Positions 1-11,300 of a DNA stretch of 64,000 bases are shown one piece after another. The stretch lies in assembly GCA_018340375.1 (NCBI GenBank), contig JAFFJZ010000003.1, positions 51,181,006 through 51,245,005 on the forward strand. The letters are read 5' to 3'. Made by a program: the position numbers and the translations under genes. Within the stretch, counting starts at the first letter, position 1. Each line of letters opens with the position of its first letter. This stretch comes from Gonatopus flavifemur (taxonomy: Eukaryota > Arthropoda > Insecta > Hymenoptera > Dryinidae). A model generated the notes under the pieces. That model saw nothing but the letters and a program-made list of their open reading frames with translations, searched no databases and was not told the DNA's origin.

Positions 1-645
1 GCATCTGAGAATATGAATATCGTACAGAAGTCTATCGTGAGACGCGGAAACTCTCATAGGAACTCCGAGGACTCGCATCTGGTTCCGAAGAAGTTTGATC
101 CCGGACGAATTACTCTGACTGCAGTTCTAGTCCGATTACCGCGAGTTCTGGGCTGTATCATGAGAGTTCTCAACTAAGAAGCCCTCCTCCCTCTCAGAAC
201 ATATTCCTAGAAGCTGAGAACTGTCGCCTTTCATCCAAACATCATGGGAATGAATCAGGGCTGAGAATTTGGAAAAATCGATCAACAGTTCTCACACCAA
301 TATCGACAGTTCTGTGTTCAATGAATCTAGTTCTGCATCTCGGAATTTAAGTATTGTACAGGATTTTATCGTGGAACGCGGGAACCTCCATAGAAACTCA
401 CAGAGCTTGCGGTAATTATACCAGAACTGCAGTCAGAGTAATTCTCTCCGGAATGAAACTCTATCGAGACTGAATGCGAGTTCTGGGAATTTCCATGGGA
501 TTTCTCGCCTCTTTCAATAGAGTTCTGTACGATATCCACATTCTGAGATGCAGAACTGTATTCATTGAACCCAGAACTGTCGATATTAGTGTAAGAACTG
601 TCGATCGATTCTCCCAAGTTCTCACCTCTGAATCGTTCCAATGTT
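1..645. repeat. Three diverged copies of a Ser-rich coding-like repeat, third copy inverted
   Basis: Two copies read on the plus strand (about 1-180 and 240-413) and one on the minus strand (645 to about 400). All share short blocks such as cgacagttct, gttctgcatct and tatcgtacag. Translated in the matching phase, the minus copy and the second plus copy give similar Ser/Asn-rich peptides (both contain TNIDSS, SSAS and IVQ), so the ancestral unit was probably coding. The copies are broken by stops. The family is not recognised. It could be the relic of a repetitive secreted or structural protein, or a minisatellite-like array turned back on itself near 410. Confidence 0.45.
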
Positions 646-1441
646 TTTGAGTGGCAGGCGACAGTTCGACGTTACTCAGTTAAAAGTTACTCAGTTTTTT
701 GCGTAGAATCAAGATATGCAATAAAAAGTGGGGGTTCCCGTTTAAAAAAATGATGTTGACCCCATTTTAATCAATCATAACGCCATCTATGATGAAACTG
801 ATATCGTAGTTTTGGGGCCCCCTCTTTGTATAACAACTTTGGTATGAAGTACTTTTGGTTTGAGATATTTTCATTTCAAGATCAAAATGGGACATCCTGT
901 ATAAGATTAAATGATACATATTCGATTCAGTTAACATTCTCAAGTGTTTTTTTACTCTCATTCCTTAAGTGTGGTATATTACCCTGCCTTACCCTATATG
1001 TGAAGAACAAATGCACCTTTTATAAAAACTATGACAACTTTCTCCAAAATAATCTCTCTGCATGAAGGTACTTTCTGAAGAAAAATCCATTTATGATAAA
1101 ATTATCCCAATGTCAATTTAAGAAAACGTCCTTCAAACTGAAAGATATATTTAACTTGTGAGAACTCGTATTTCACTTTTCCCAGAGGGAAATCATATCA
1201 TGGTGATCTCTTATATCTCGTCCACCTCAAAGATACTACTCTTTCCAAGAAATACAATCCAACTTCTACAGTATGATTAAAAGTCAACGATTTAATCTTA
1301 TACATATTTTGTATCGACGTCATATCGATCAATTAACTCATTCACTCTTCCTCGATTATTTTCATCAATTTTATAATGTTTACTACGTTTGAAACCATGG
1401 AATAGTTTATGAGACACTCTGAAGGCGATTCACCACAAGCC
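646..1441. other. No gene recognised
   Basis: AT-rich sequence without a convincing open reading frame, splice pattern or paired repeat. The short open stretches around 770-1065 show no family resemblance. Confidence 0.5.
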
Positions 1442-1614
1442 AAGTTACTAGATCTGTCCCCCCCAGTTTTCTCAGTAATCAATGAATAGAATCAATTTTA
1501 ATGAGCAGGTCTATCTTCTTAGGCTATTAGAAAAAATGCAGCTACTCATTATTTTTCATTTTATGTGTTCGTTTCTGAGAAAACTGGGTGGATAAATTTC
1601 GAATCTAGTAACTT
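1442..1614. mobile_element. Small inverted-repeat (MITE-like) element
   Basis: The left end aagttactagat followed by cccagttttctcag is mirrored by ctgagaaaactggg and atctagtaactt at the right, giving arms of about 35 bp around a 100-bp AT-rich loop. No clear target duplication was found, so it may be an old MITE or a simple palindrome. Confidence 0.45.
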
Positions 1615-1643
1615 TTGCAGGGATTAATGAATCCCCTTAAGCA

Positions 1644-2454
1644 CACTGTAAGAACTGTAGGGAGTTTTTCTTCACACTGTTGGTGGATTTTGATGAAGCT
1701 AAAAGTAGCAGCCATTTGTTGTAACTTTTGACTGAATTTAATTGGAATAACTCCCATATCAAAAATTGATTGAGTGGCCTTAAACTATGCAGTTTGGCCA
1801 CTTAAATGCTTAATGAAATGATTTCACCAAAAGTTACGTCCATTGGTTGTTAATCCAGCTTCATTGGATTCCGTCCCCTCATCGTAAAGGAATTGTTCTT
1901 CCATAAAAAATCAAGGATATTTCCACCACTTTTTGGACGTTGGATCTTCTAAGAATGAAGGAAAAGTCCACCAAATTATGCTGAAAAATTCCCCATCTAT
2001 ATGTAGAAACTTCGCTGCCACAATTTTTTGGTGGAAAATTTCATAATCATTCTTTACAGTGCGTTTCTTCATTCAAATTCTTCCCAAAAAAATATCGACT
2101 CGTAAAAAAGGGTGAATGGGATCACGAACGGGAAATATGCGAAACGAATTCATAATCAATTGTTCAAATGATGGAAGTGGCGGATGGTAAGCACATGGTG
2201 AAAAATAATTATGGAATTTTTCTCCAAAAAATGGTGGCAACAAAGCTCCTCCATAGGTGGAGAATTCTTCACCATAATTTGGCGCGGTTTTCCTTCATTT
2301 ATAGATTATTCAACACCCAAAGAACAAAATAATTTCCCAAAGTGGTGGAAAAGTCCTTCATTTTTGGTGAAAAAACAAACCCACAATTCCACCCCGATAA
2401 AGTGACGAAATCCACCAACAGTGTGGAGTAAAACTCCCCACATTTTTTACAATG
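1644..2454. mobile_element. Non-autonomous DNA transposon with CACTGTAA/CATTGTAA ends
   Basis: The left end (CACTGTAAG then GGGAGTTTTTC then ACACTGTTGGTGGATTT) is mirrored at 2403-2454, giving imperfect terminal inverted repeats of about 50 bp. The roughly 810-bp element has no transposase. Both flanks carry CA, a possible 2-bp duplication. The CACTG start resembles CACTA/EnSpm-type termini, but the superfamily is not certain. Confidence 0.6.
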
Positions 2455-3121
2455 CATTTACAATTCTATCAATTCCATGATCAGTTACTTCATTTAATAT
2501 CTTTTCTGGGTATTCTATTTACCTCAAAAGGACCCTATTCACCTCGTTTTACAGTGGGTGTTTCCGATTGTCTCAGGAGCTTGCTCCGGATCAATTTGTC
2601 ACCCAATCAAAAAATTGGAAGCACCCTGTATCGACTTCTTTTCTTCGAAAGACGAATTAATTCTAAGAGCAAAATCATTAGATTCCCACCATTCTGAATC
2701 GAGGATGAATGAGAATAACCTGCATGAATCAGATTATACATTTTCCACATGAGAAATCAGTTCTATTGTCGCAAACATATAAGACGACATGATATCCAAT
2801 TCACTCCAACAGATCTTATTCGTATCAAACGACACATTCGGATTTTATTCACAATAGTTTCCACTTTACACAACCCCTATGATCCGTTCATTGTAGAGTG
2901 TATTGTGAAGATAGAGAATATTCCTGGGAAAATACGAAATCTACTCGGCGAAAACCTGAATAGGATTTTCCTCTGGAAGAAAAACACCATTTGTATGTTT
3001 TTTCTCCTCAAAAATTATATCTCCCCCCAGTCTGAATACATCATCAGTTATTCATTTCTGAACACTACTCTCGCAAAGTACTCTCTGAAAAAATATCAAA
3101 TAAGGGTTCAATTCCATTCGC
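2455..3121. other. No gene recognised
   Basis: A 126-residue open stretch (2749-3129) exists on the plus strand. It runs into the neighbouring MITE, lacks any recognisable domain, and is treated as chance. Nothing else is supported. Confidence 0.45.
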
Positions 3122-3123
3122 TA

Positions 3124-3385
3124 CACTGAGAGAAAAAATTTCCGGGACCAATAAAATATTTAGTCGAATAGTCACCATAAAATACTTAATTGATTCGAAT
3201 AAACTTTCATTGACTCGATTGAATATTTATTCAATCAAACAAACATTTAATATTCTATGAAATATTTCATTAATGGAAACAGTTATTCAATTGAGTCAAT
3301 GAAAGTTTATTCAAATAAATGAGGCATTTTATGGCGACTATTCAATTAAATATTCTATTGTTCCCGGAAATTTTTTCTCTCAGTG
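3124..3385. mobile_element. TA-flanked MITE, CACTGAGAG family, copy 1
   Basis: A 262-bp inverted-repeat element starting CACTGAGAGAAAAAATTTCC and ending with its complement, flanked by TA on both sides (3122-3123 and 3386-3387). The TA duplication points to Tc1/mariner-type mobilisation. A second copy lies at 28782-29089. Confidence 0.8.
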
Positions 3386-3387
3386 TA

Positions 3388-4497
3388 GTCATAAAGCATA
3401 TTCGAAAATGGGCACTAATGTAACTACGATCACGATTCTCCTCACTTCGATGGACAAAGAAAAACACATTTAAACTTATGAAATTTTGAATAAGAATTCT
3501 ATTGAAATTTAAAATTGTCTTCAATCGCAAATCATTAGAAACCTCCCTTCCCGCAAAATTTTCCTTTCAATTACGGACATGCGTATTTCGAAAAGACGCG
3601 TACGTGGATCATTAACTGGACGCCGTAGTCCAGGGCAACCGGCACACTTTATCCCTTCAGGGCGTTCGTTAACAACTTGTACCTCTTGTTTTTTTCACGA
3701 TGCATGTAACCCTAATGTACTCAACCCTAATTTGTCATAAACAGTTCAACTCAAGGTGGACACGTTGGTGCATTCGAATGAATATTATTTGGACGAAAGG
3801 ATGCGAATTTACATGAATTTCATTGAATTTGATGCTTCAGAAAAAATGAAACCCGCACAGAAATATATTCACTTGCTAGAGAAATATTAGAAACTATCCA
3901 TTTGAACGTATGAAACATTTTATGAATTCAGAAAAAATCTTTGAAAAAGCAAGTAAGTGGTCTAGAATTTAGTGAAACATGAAATATAATGTACCTCCAT
4001 TCAAAGCGCCATTACAGTCAATGACCAATGAATGGGGGAACAAAAAGCACAAAGGTGGATCAATATTTTACATCCATCGTGAAACTTAATATGTAACAAC
4101 GTACGTTGATGTAAAATCGAAAAAGCCATTGATCGTCATTTGTCAAGTCAGGGAGAATACAATGAGAGAAATATCAAAACTGTGCTCGGAATGTTGTGAT
4201 AAATGCGGAAACAGAAATATCCACTTTATACGTCAAATTCTTTCTCAAATGAATGAGTTTCATTGACATGTAAAATGGATAATCATAGGCCCTGAATATC
4301 ATTCCCTGGATTCGAATTCCTTCATTTTTCACACCATTCGAGGAAACAAAATTCGTAGATTTTTAAAAGTGAATCAAATGAAAACAATTATTTGGTTTCG
4401 ATAGAAGAAATGAATGATGACAATTCCAGAAAAAGATTGTGAATTTAGGATGTTGCCGGGAGTAATGTTTTAAAATCCATGGCGAAGGTATGGAAGT
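3388..4497. other. No gene recognised
   Basis: AT-rich DNA between the MITE and the foldback element. No open frame with family resemblance, no paired repeats and no RNA gene seen. Confidence 0.5.
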
Positions 4498-5010
4498 AAG
4501 AAATACACGTCCATTCCGCTGGAACAGCCAAATGAGCACAATCCAATATGAACTATATGAGAATTTTTCGCTTTTTTTTTGCTAATTTTTTGCTATAATA
4601 TCGAATTTTTCGCTCCGGTAGTTTTCGAGAAAATAAAGGTTGTGTCAGCGGAACAGTTCCGCTGGAACAACCATTGATATAGGGGGCATGAAATGGTAAA
4701 AGGAATGCATAGGAATTATTCGCTTTTTATTTGCTCCAAGAATATGCTAGATTAATCTCATTTGAACCCAAGGATAAGGGAATAACAGATATTCGTGAGG
4801 AAAATGGAATACTTGGATATTGGGACGAAGCGATATCGTTATAGGAGAGAAGATTTCTTGGGGACTTTGGCATTGTAGATCATACGTCAGGGAGACAGCT
4901 GTGCATACTAATCGAGGTGTGGACGAGTATAAAGTGTAGAAAGAAATTGGAATTTGAAAGTATGAATTATGCTGGAAATCTATACTTGTGAAATATTCAT
5001 AAAATGTGAA

Positions 5011-5755
5011 ATATTCGCGATTTTCTAATCACACTTTGTTTTTCGGAGTCAAGGAGACGGTTTTGCCTGAGGTATGAATCGGAATAGTTGCGGTCAACCT
5101 CAAACGATAAGGTGAGAACCAGCAAAAAAATCCAGAATGGTTTAGAGCAGAGCAAAAAAATCGAGGGTCGCTGGAAATGTCCAATATTCGCGATCTTCTC
5201 ATCAAACTTTGGTTTTCTGGAATCAAGCCACGTTTTTCCCTCATGTAAGCATCAGAATAGTTCCACCACAAGCCCTACGACCAGGTGATGATCAGCAAAA
5301 AAATCCAGGACAGTGTAGAGCAGAGCAAAAAAATCGAGGGTCGCTGGAAATGTCCAATATTCGCGATTTTCTCATCAAACGTTGTTTTCCGGAGTCCAGA
5401 TGCCGTTTTCGCTTCATGTATCATCCGGAATAGTTGTAGTACACCTCCAAAAATGAGGTGAGAACAAGCAAAAAAATCCAGGATGGTATCGAGCAGAGCA
5501 AAAAAATCGAGGGTCGCTGGAAGTTTCGAATATTCGCGATTTTTTCGTCAAACTTTGGTTTTCTGGAACCAAGCCACGTTTTTCCCTCATATAAGCATCA
5601 GAATACTTGAATCACAACCCCTACGACCAGGTGATAATCAGCCAAAAAATCCAGGACAGTGTAGAGCAGAGCAAAAAAATCGAGGGTCGCTGGAAATGTC
5701 CAATATTCGCGATTTTCTCATCAAACTTTGTTTTTCGGAGTCCAGATGCCGTTTT
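5011..5755 (+). repeat. Left-arm array of 173-bp units
   Basis: The landmark atattcgcgat recurs at 5011, 5184, 5357, 5530 and 5703, a constant 173-bp step. Two unit types alternate: one contains aagccacgttttt, the other gatgccgtttt. The true higher-order period is therefore about 346 bp. About five units are present. Confidence 0.85.
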
Positions 5756-7290
5756 TTGCTGTGCTCGATACCTTCCTGGATTTTTTTGCTGTTTCTCACC
5801 TCATTTTTGGAGGTGTACTGCAACTATTCCGAATGATACATGAAGCGAAAACGGCATCTGGACTCCGAAAAACAAAGTTTGATGAGAAAATCGCAAATAT
5901 TGGACATTTCCAGCGACCCTCGATTTTTTTGCTCTGCTCTAAACCATCCTGGATTTTTTTGCTTGTTCTCACCTCATTTTTAGAGGTGTACTACAACTAT
6001 TCCGGATGATACATGGAGCGAAAACGGCATCTGGACTCCGAAAAACAAAGTTTGGTGAGAAAATCGCGAATATTGGACATTTCCAGCGACCCTCGATTTT
6101 TTTGCTCTGCTCTACACTGTCCTGGATTTTTTGGCTCATGATCACCTGGTCGTAGGGGTTGTGGTTCAAGTATTCTGATGCTTATATGAGGGAAAAACGT
6201 GGCTTGGTTCCAGAAAACCAAAGTTTGACGAAAAAATCGCGAATATTCGAAACTTCCAGCGACCCTCGATTTTTTTGCTCTGCTCGATACCATCCTGGAT
6301 TTTTTTGCTTGTTCTCACCTCATTTTTGGAGGTGTACTACAACTATTCCGGATGATACATGAAGCGAAAACGGCATCTGGACTCCGGAAAACAACGTTTG
6401 ATGAGAAAATCGCGAATATTGGACATTTCCAGCGACCCTCGATTTTTTTGCTCTGCTCTACACTGTCCTGGATTTTTTTGCTGATTATCACCTGGTCGTA
6501 AGGGTTGTGGTTCGAGTATTCTGATGCTTATATGAGGGAAAAACGTGGCTTGGTTCCAGAAAACCAAAGTTTGACGAAAAAATCGCGAATATTCGAAACT
6601 TCCAGCGACCCTCGATTGTTTTGCTCTGCTCGATACCATCCTTGATTTTTTTGCTGGTTCTCACCTCATTTTTGGAGGTGTACTACAACTATTCCGGATG
6701 ATACATGAAGCGAAAACGGCATGTGGACTCCGAAAAACAAAGTTTGATGAGAAAATCGCGAATATTGGACATTTCCAGCGACCCTCGATTTTTTTGCTCT
6801 GCTCTACACTGTCCTGGATTTTTTTGCTGATCATCACCTGTTCGTAGGGCTTGTGGTGGAACTATTCTGATGCTTATATGAGGGAAAAACGTGGCTTGGT
6901 TCCAGAAAACCAAAGTTTGACGAAAAAATGGCGAATATTCGAAACTTCCAGCGACCCTCGATTTTTTTGCTCTGCTCTATACCATCCTGGATTTTTTTGC
7001 TGGTTCCCACCTCATTTCTGGGGGTGTACTACAACTATTCCGAATGATACATGAAGCGAAAACGGCATCTGGACTCCGAAAAACAAAGTTTCATGAGAAG
7101 ATCGCGAATGTTGGACATTTCCAGCGACCCTCGATTTTTTTGCTCTGCTCTAAACCATCCTGGATTTTTTTGCTGGTTCTCACCTTATCGTTTGAGGTTG
7201 ACCGCAACTATTCCGATTCATACCTCAGGCAAAACCGTCTCCTTGACTCCGAAAAACAAAGTGTGATTAGAAAATCGCGAATATTTCACA
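5756..7290 (-). repeat. Right-arm array of 173-bp units
   Basis: The complementary landmark recurs about every 173 bp near 5894, 6067, 6241, 6414, 6587, 6760, 6933, 7107 and 7280. That is about nine units in inverted orientation to the left arm and with the same alternation of types. The arm is therefore some 0.8 kb longer than its partner, which suggests unequal exchange within the array. Confidence 0.85.
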
Positions 7291-7956
7291 TTTTGTGAAT
7301 ATTTCACGAGTACAGATTTCCAGCATAATTCATACTTTCAAATTCCAATTTCTTTCTACACTTTATGCTCGTCCACACCTCGATTAGTATGCACAGCTGT
7401 CTCCCTGACGTATGATCTACAATGCCAAAGTCCCCAAGAAATCTTCTCTCCTATGACGATATCGCTTCGTCCCAATATCCAAGTATTCCATTTTCCTCAC
7501 GAATATCTGTTATTCCCTTATCCTTGGGTTCAAATGAGATTAATCTAGCATATTCTTGGAGCAAATAAAAAGCGAATAATTCCCATGCATTCCTTTTACC
7601 ATTTCATGCCCCCTATATCAATGGTTGTTCCAGCGGAACTGTTCCGCTGACACAACCTTCATTTTCTCGAAAACTACCGGAGTGAAAAATTCGATATTAT
7701 AGCAAAAAATTAGCAAAAAAAAAGCCAAAAATTCTCATATAGTTCATATTGGATTGTGCTCAATTGGCTGTTCCAGCGGAATGGACGTAAGAAATACTGA
7801 AAGAGAGACGAAACGCTTCCTCTGCGAGGGAGAAATTTAAGATGATTATTCAGAGAGGATTAGAAAATCCCTGATTATGTCTTGAGAGAGCAATTAAAGT
7901 GGAATGAGTTGGGCACGAGGGAGGTGGGAAGACCTTAAGATATGTCAAAAAACAAG

Positions 7957-8294
7957 TGTAAGAAATTAAGATTCAAAATAGTTGTAAATGCAAACGTTAT
8001 TTTCTAGGAAGCATTACTGTACTATATAATGTAAGACTGCGCATGCGTGCGGCAGAGAGAAGAGGGAGTATGCGTTGAGCATTGGACCAGCATGGTCATG
8101 TTAGCACCGAGTTGCTCGTTTTTATTAGAAGAAGCACCGAGATGTTCTTCTACTCGTATTAAGCAGGTCACCGAGTTGTCTGCCTATCTTCGTTTACGTA
8201 ATTACCACTATTATTGTATCGAACATTTTTCTTACGTTCTTGAGATTATAATAAATCAAATTACGTCACAAGTATTAGATGAGTTTTTCTTATA
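7957..8294 (+). repeat. 5' LTR
   Basis: 338 bp, TGTAAG...CTTATA, practically identical to the 3' LTR. An 82-residue open stretch inside appears in both LTRs and is not a gene. Transcription of the element should start in here, but no core promoter could be placed confidently. Confidence 0.93.
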
Positions 8295-8394
8295 GAATTT
8301 TTCAGAAGTGGGATCAACCAACGTTAATCTCAGATTGTACAGCTTCCAATGTGATTCGGGAGATCTCAAAGAGTTCATTGCCGCGACGAGTAAA

Positions 8395-11300
8395 ATGATG
8401 TTGGATTCTAATCGAGCTCTAATGAGTATTTTGTCGCGTGATCGATCGACTGGGAATTCAACGCAATCAAATCGAACGCAAATCACTGAGGAGACGTACA
8501 ATCGAAATTGGGAAAAGCAACGTTTTGTGTCTCGACAAATCCCTTCGTTTACAGGAAGTGACGATGACAATGTAGATAAGTGGCTTACGCGTGTTGAATA
8601 TGTGCAAAGAGTGTTCAAAGTGTCTGATGATGAACTGTTGTTGGCTGCTACTGATCAATTTACCGATCGCGCGCGTGAGTGGTACAAACGTCAACCGCTT
8701 CGGGCAATTTGTACTTGGACAAAGTTAAAATCTGCTCTAGAAGCAAATTTTCATAAGCAAGAGTCTTATGCAGTGAGTGTGGCTCGTGTACTTGATCGTG
8801 TGTGGAAAAAACATTCCGAACGGTTTGCTGACTATTCAGAGACCAAATTAAAAATGATGGAACATTTAGAGCTCAGCGAGAAAAAGCAAATAGACTTTTT
8901 GATACACGGTATAAAAGATGACGTCATCCGAAAACAGCTGACCAGTTTGAGGTTAGAAAACTTGTCAGAATTTCTGTTACTGGCCAGGAGTGTTACCGAA
9001 GACGATGCGGGAGTGGTTAAACCCTCATATAATCCAACGAAGTTTGTTTCGGCAAAAACCACCAATACTGTCACGAAGAAGCCGATTACGTGTTTTGGAT
9101 GTAAAAAGGAAGGTCATTCGATTAAAGAATGCCGTTCTTCAAGTAACATTGTTTGTTTCAAATGTGGCGTTAAAGGCCATAAGAGCAACGAGTGCTCATC
9201 TCCGAGTTCTACTAAGGATCCTCCTAACACGACCAATTCAACTAACGTTGTTTCGGTGATCGATCAACAACAGGCAGCCCCATCAGTGATCAACGCCAAC
9301 ATTCGTCGGGCAAGCAGACCGGATAGTTCATTATTGGCAGTTTTAGATTCGGGTAGCCCGATCAACCTCATCAAAGAGTCCGTCTTCAAGAAGTACTTCA
9401 ATGATTGTAATGTTTTGAAATTTCATGGAAAGTGGTCGTTTTCCGGATTAAATGATTCTCAGATTTTAATTATTGGGTATATATATGATCAAATCTTATT
9501 CGTAGATGAGTTAGAAGGATTTTTTGATATCAAATTTCATATTGTCCCAGATTGTACGATGAAAAGTGACGTTATAATTGGTTGTGAATTTTTTAAGAAT
9601 GCAGACGTTGAATTAATTATTTCAAAGGGGTCGCGTCAACTTAGATTGAGAAAAACCGAATCGGATTTGCAAACTTCTATTCAGGAAATCATGTCAATTG
9701 AGGTGGGTGAAAATATGAGCAAATGGGATATAGTTGAAAACAATCTTGATCCTCAGTTGGATTCGCAAATTAAATCGAATTTGATGAAGACGCTTAGAGA
9801 TATCGATAAAACAGAAGTTGAAAAAATCGATGATAATTATATGGTTCGTGTTCATCTGAAAAATCATTTACCTTTTGCTTATAAAACTAGAAGAATGTCG
9901 TTTGCGGAACAGCGGGAAGTACAAGTATTGATTGATGATCTCCTGAATAGAGGCATCATCAAGAGGAGTACATCAGAATATTGCTCTCAGATAGTTTTGG
10001 TTTCTAAGCGCAATGGAAAAAAACGATTGTGCGTCGATTTAAGACCTCTTAATGAACGTGTTCAAAAGCAAAACTATCCTTTTCCTATAATTGAGGATTT
10101 AATTGACAGTTTGCAAGGATTTTCGTGGTTTACGCTTTTGGACTTGAAGGATGGATTCCATCAAATATCTGTGCACCCGGAGGATACGAAATATTTTTCG
10201 TTTTCGACACATAATGGGCAGTATGAGTTTGTGAAACTGCCGTTCGGTTATTGTGAAGCCCCAGCCGAATTCCAGAAGCGTATTCTGCAAATCTTCGACA
10301 AGCTGATTAGAGATAGAAAAATGTTTGTGTATATAGATGATATTATGATTCCCTCTCAATCTTATAAAGAAAGTTTAATCACGATTCGAGAAGTTTTGCT
10401 TACGCTCAAAAAATATGATTTGGAAATCAATTACGCCAAATGTGCCTTTTTAAAGAAAGACATAGAGTATTTGGGATATAGAATCTCGGAAAATCAAGTT
10501 ACAATTAGTAATAGACACATCGAAGCTATTAGAGATTTTCCGAAACCTGTAAATGTCAAACAGCTTCAGGGGTTTCTAGGCCTCACCAATTATTTTAGGA
10601 AATTCATCCAAAATTATTCGGCGAAAGCTCCTCCCTTGTATACCTTTACTCGAAAAGATACAAGTTTCGAATGGAATGGAAAATGTGTAGAGGCTTTCGA
10701 ACTTCTTAAATCAGAGCTGATACAGCGTCCAGTTTTGGGTTTATACAATCCCTCTCAGCCGACTGAACTGCATTGTGATGCCAGTGTATTAGGGTTCGGA
10801 GCTGTACTGCTTCAAAAGTATCCAGATGGACTTTTGCATCCGATTGCTTACTTTAGTAAAAGTACGTCTGTGGTGGAAAAAGGGTATCATAGCTTTGAGC
10901 TGGAAATGCTCGCGATTGTGTACGCCATCGAACGTTTTCACATATATTTACAGGGAATTGAATTTAAAGTAGTTACAGATTGTAATTCTCTCGCTCTGGC
11001 GATGAAGAAAATAAAGATCAACCCTCGTATTGCTCGTTGGAGTCTAATTATTCAAAACTATACTTTTACCACAGAACATAGACCAGGGAACAAGATGGTG
11101 CACGTAGATACCCTTAGCCGCCAAATTTCTCAGATTTCAACAATTACACTTGAGGACGAGCTTATGCATCGTCACCAGCATGATGCGTTTGCATGCAACA
11201 TAAAAAACTCATTACAATCTAAGGAGCTTAAGCACTTTACGTTGGATCGTGGCCTTGTGTTTAGAAAATTAGGAGACAAATTATTGTTTGTAGTTCCGAA

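Larger units (their letters stand above)
4507..7788. mobile_element. Foldback-type element with 173-bp subrepeats and 9-bp target duplication
   Basis: The element begins ACGTCCATTCCGCTGG and ends with its exact complement. It is flanked by AAGAAATAC at 4498-4506 and 7789-7797, a 9-bp duplication (10 bp if the shared T is counted). The outer 500 bp of each arm are unique. Inside, each arm is a direct tandem array of a 173-bp unit, and the two arrays face each other across an inversion point near 5755. Long inverted repeats built of tandem direct repeats with 9-bp duplications are the hallmark of Drosophila Foldback and related MULE-like elements. Short open frames in the arrays come from the repeat itself. 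No transposase is present. Confidence 0.88.

Noticed and set aside
2749..3129. A 126-codon open frame as a gene
   Set aside because: No domain, no splice context, and the last codons run into a MITE terminus.
5029..7298. Many overlapping open frames of 60-117 codons on both strands
   Set aside because: They are translations of the same 173-bp repeat in different frames and lack start context. They come from the foldback arrays.
8047..8295. Open frame of 82 codons, repeated at 12613
   Set aside because: It lies in the LTRs and occurs twice only because the LTRs are duplicated. No protein resemblance.
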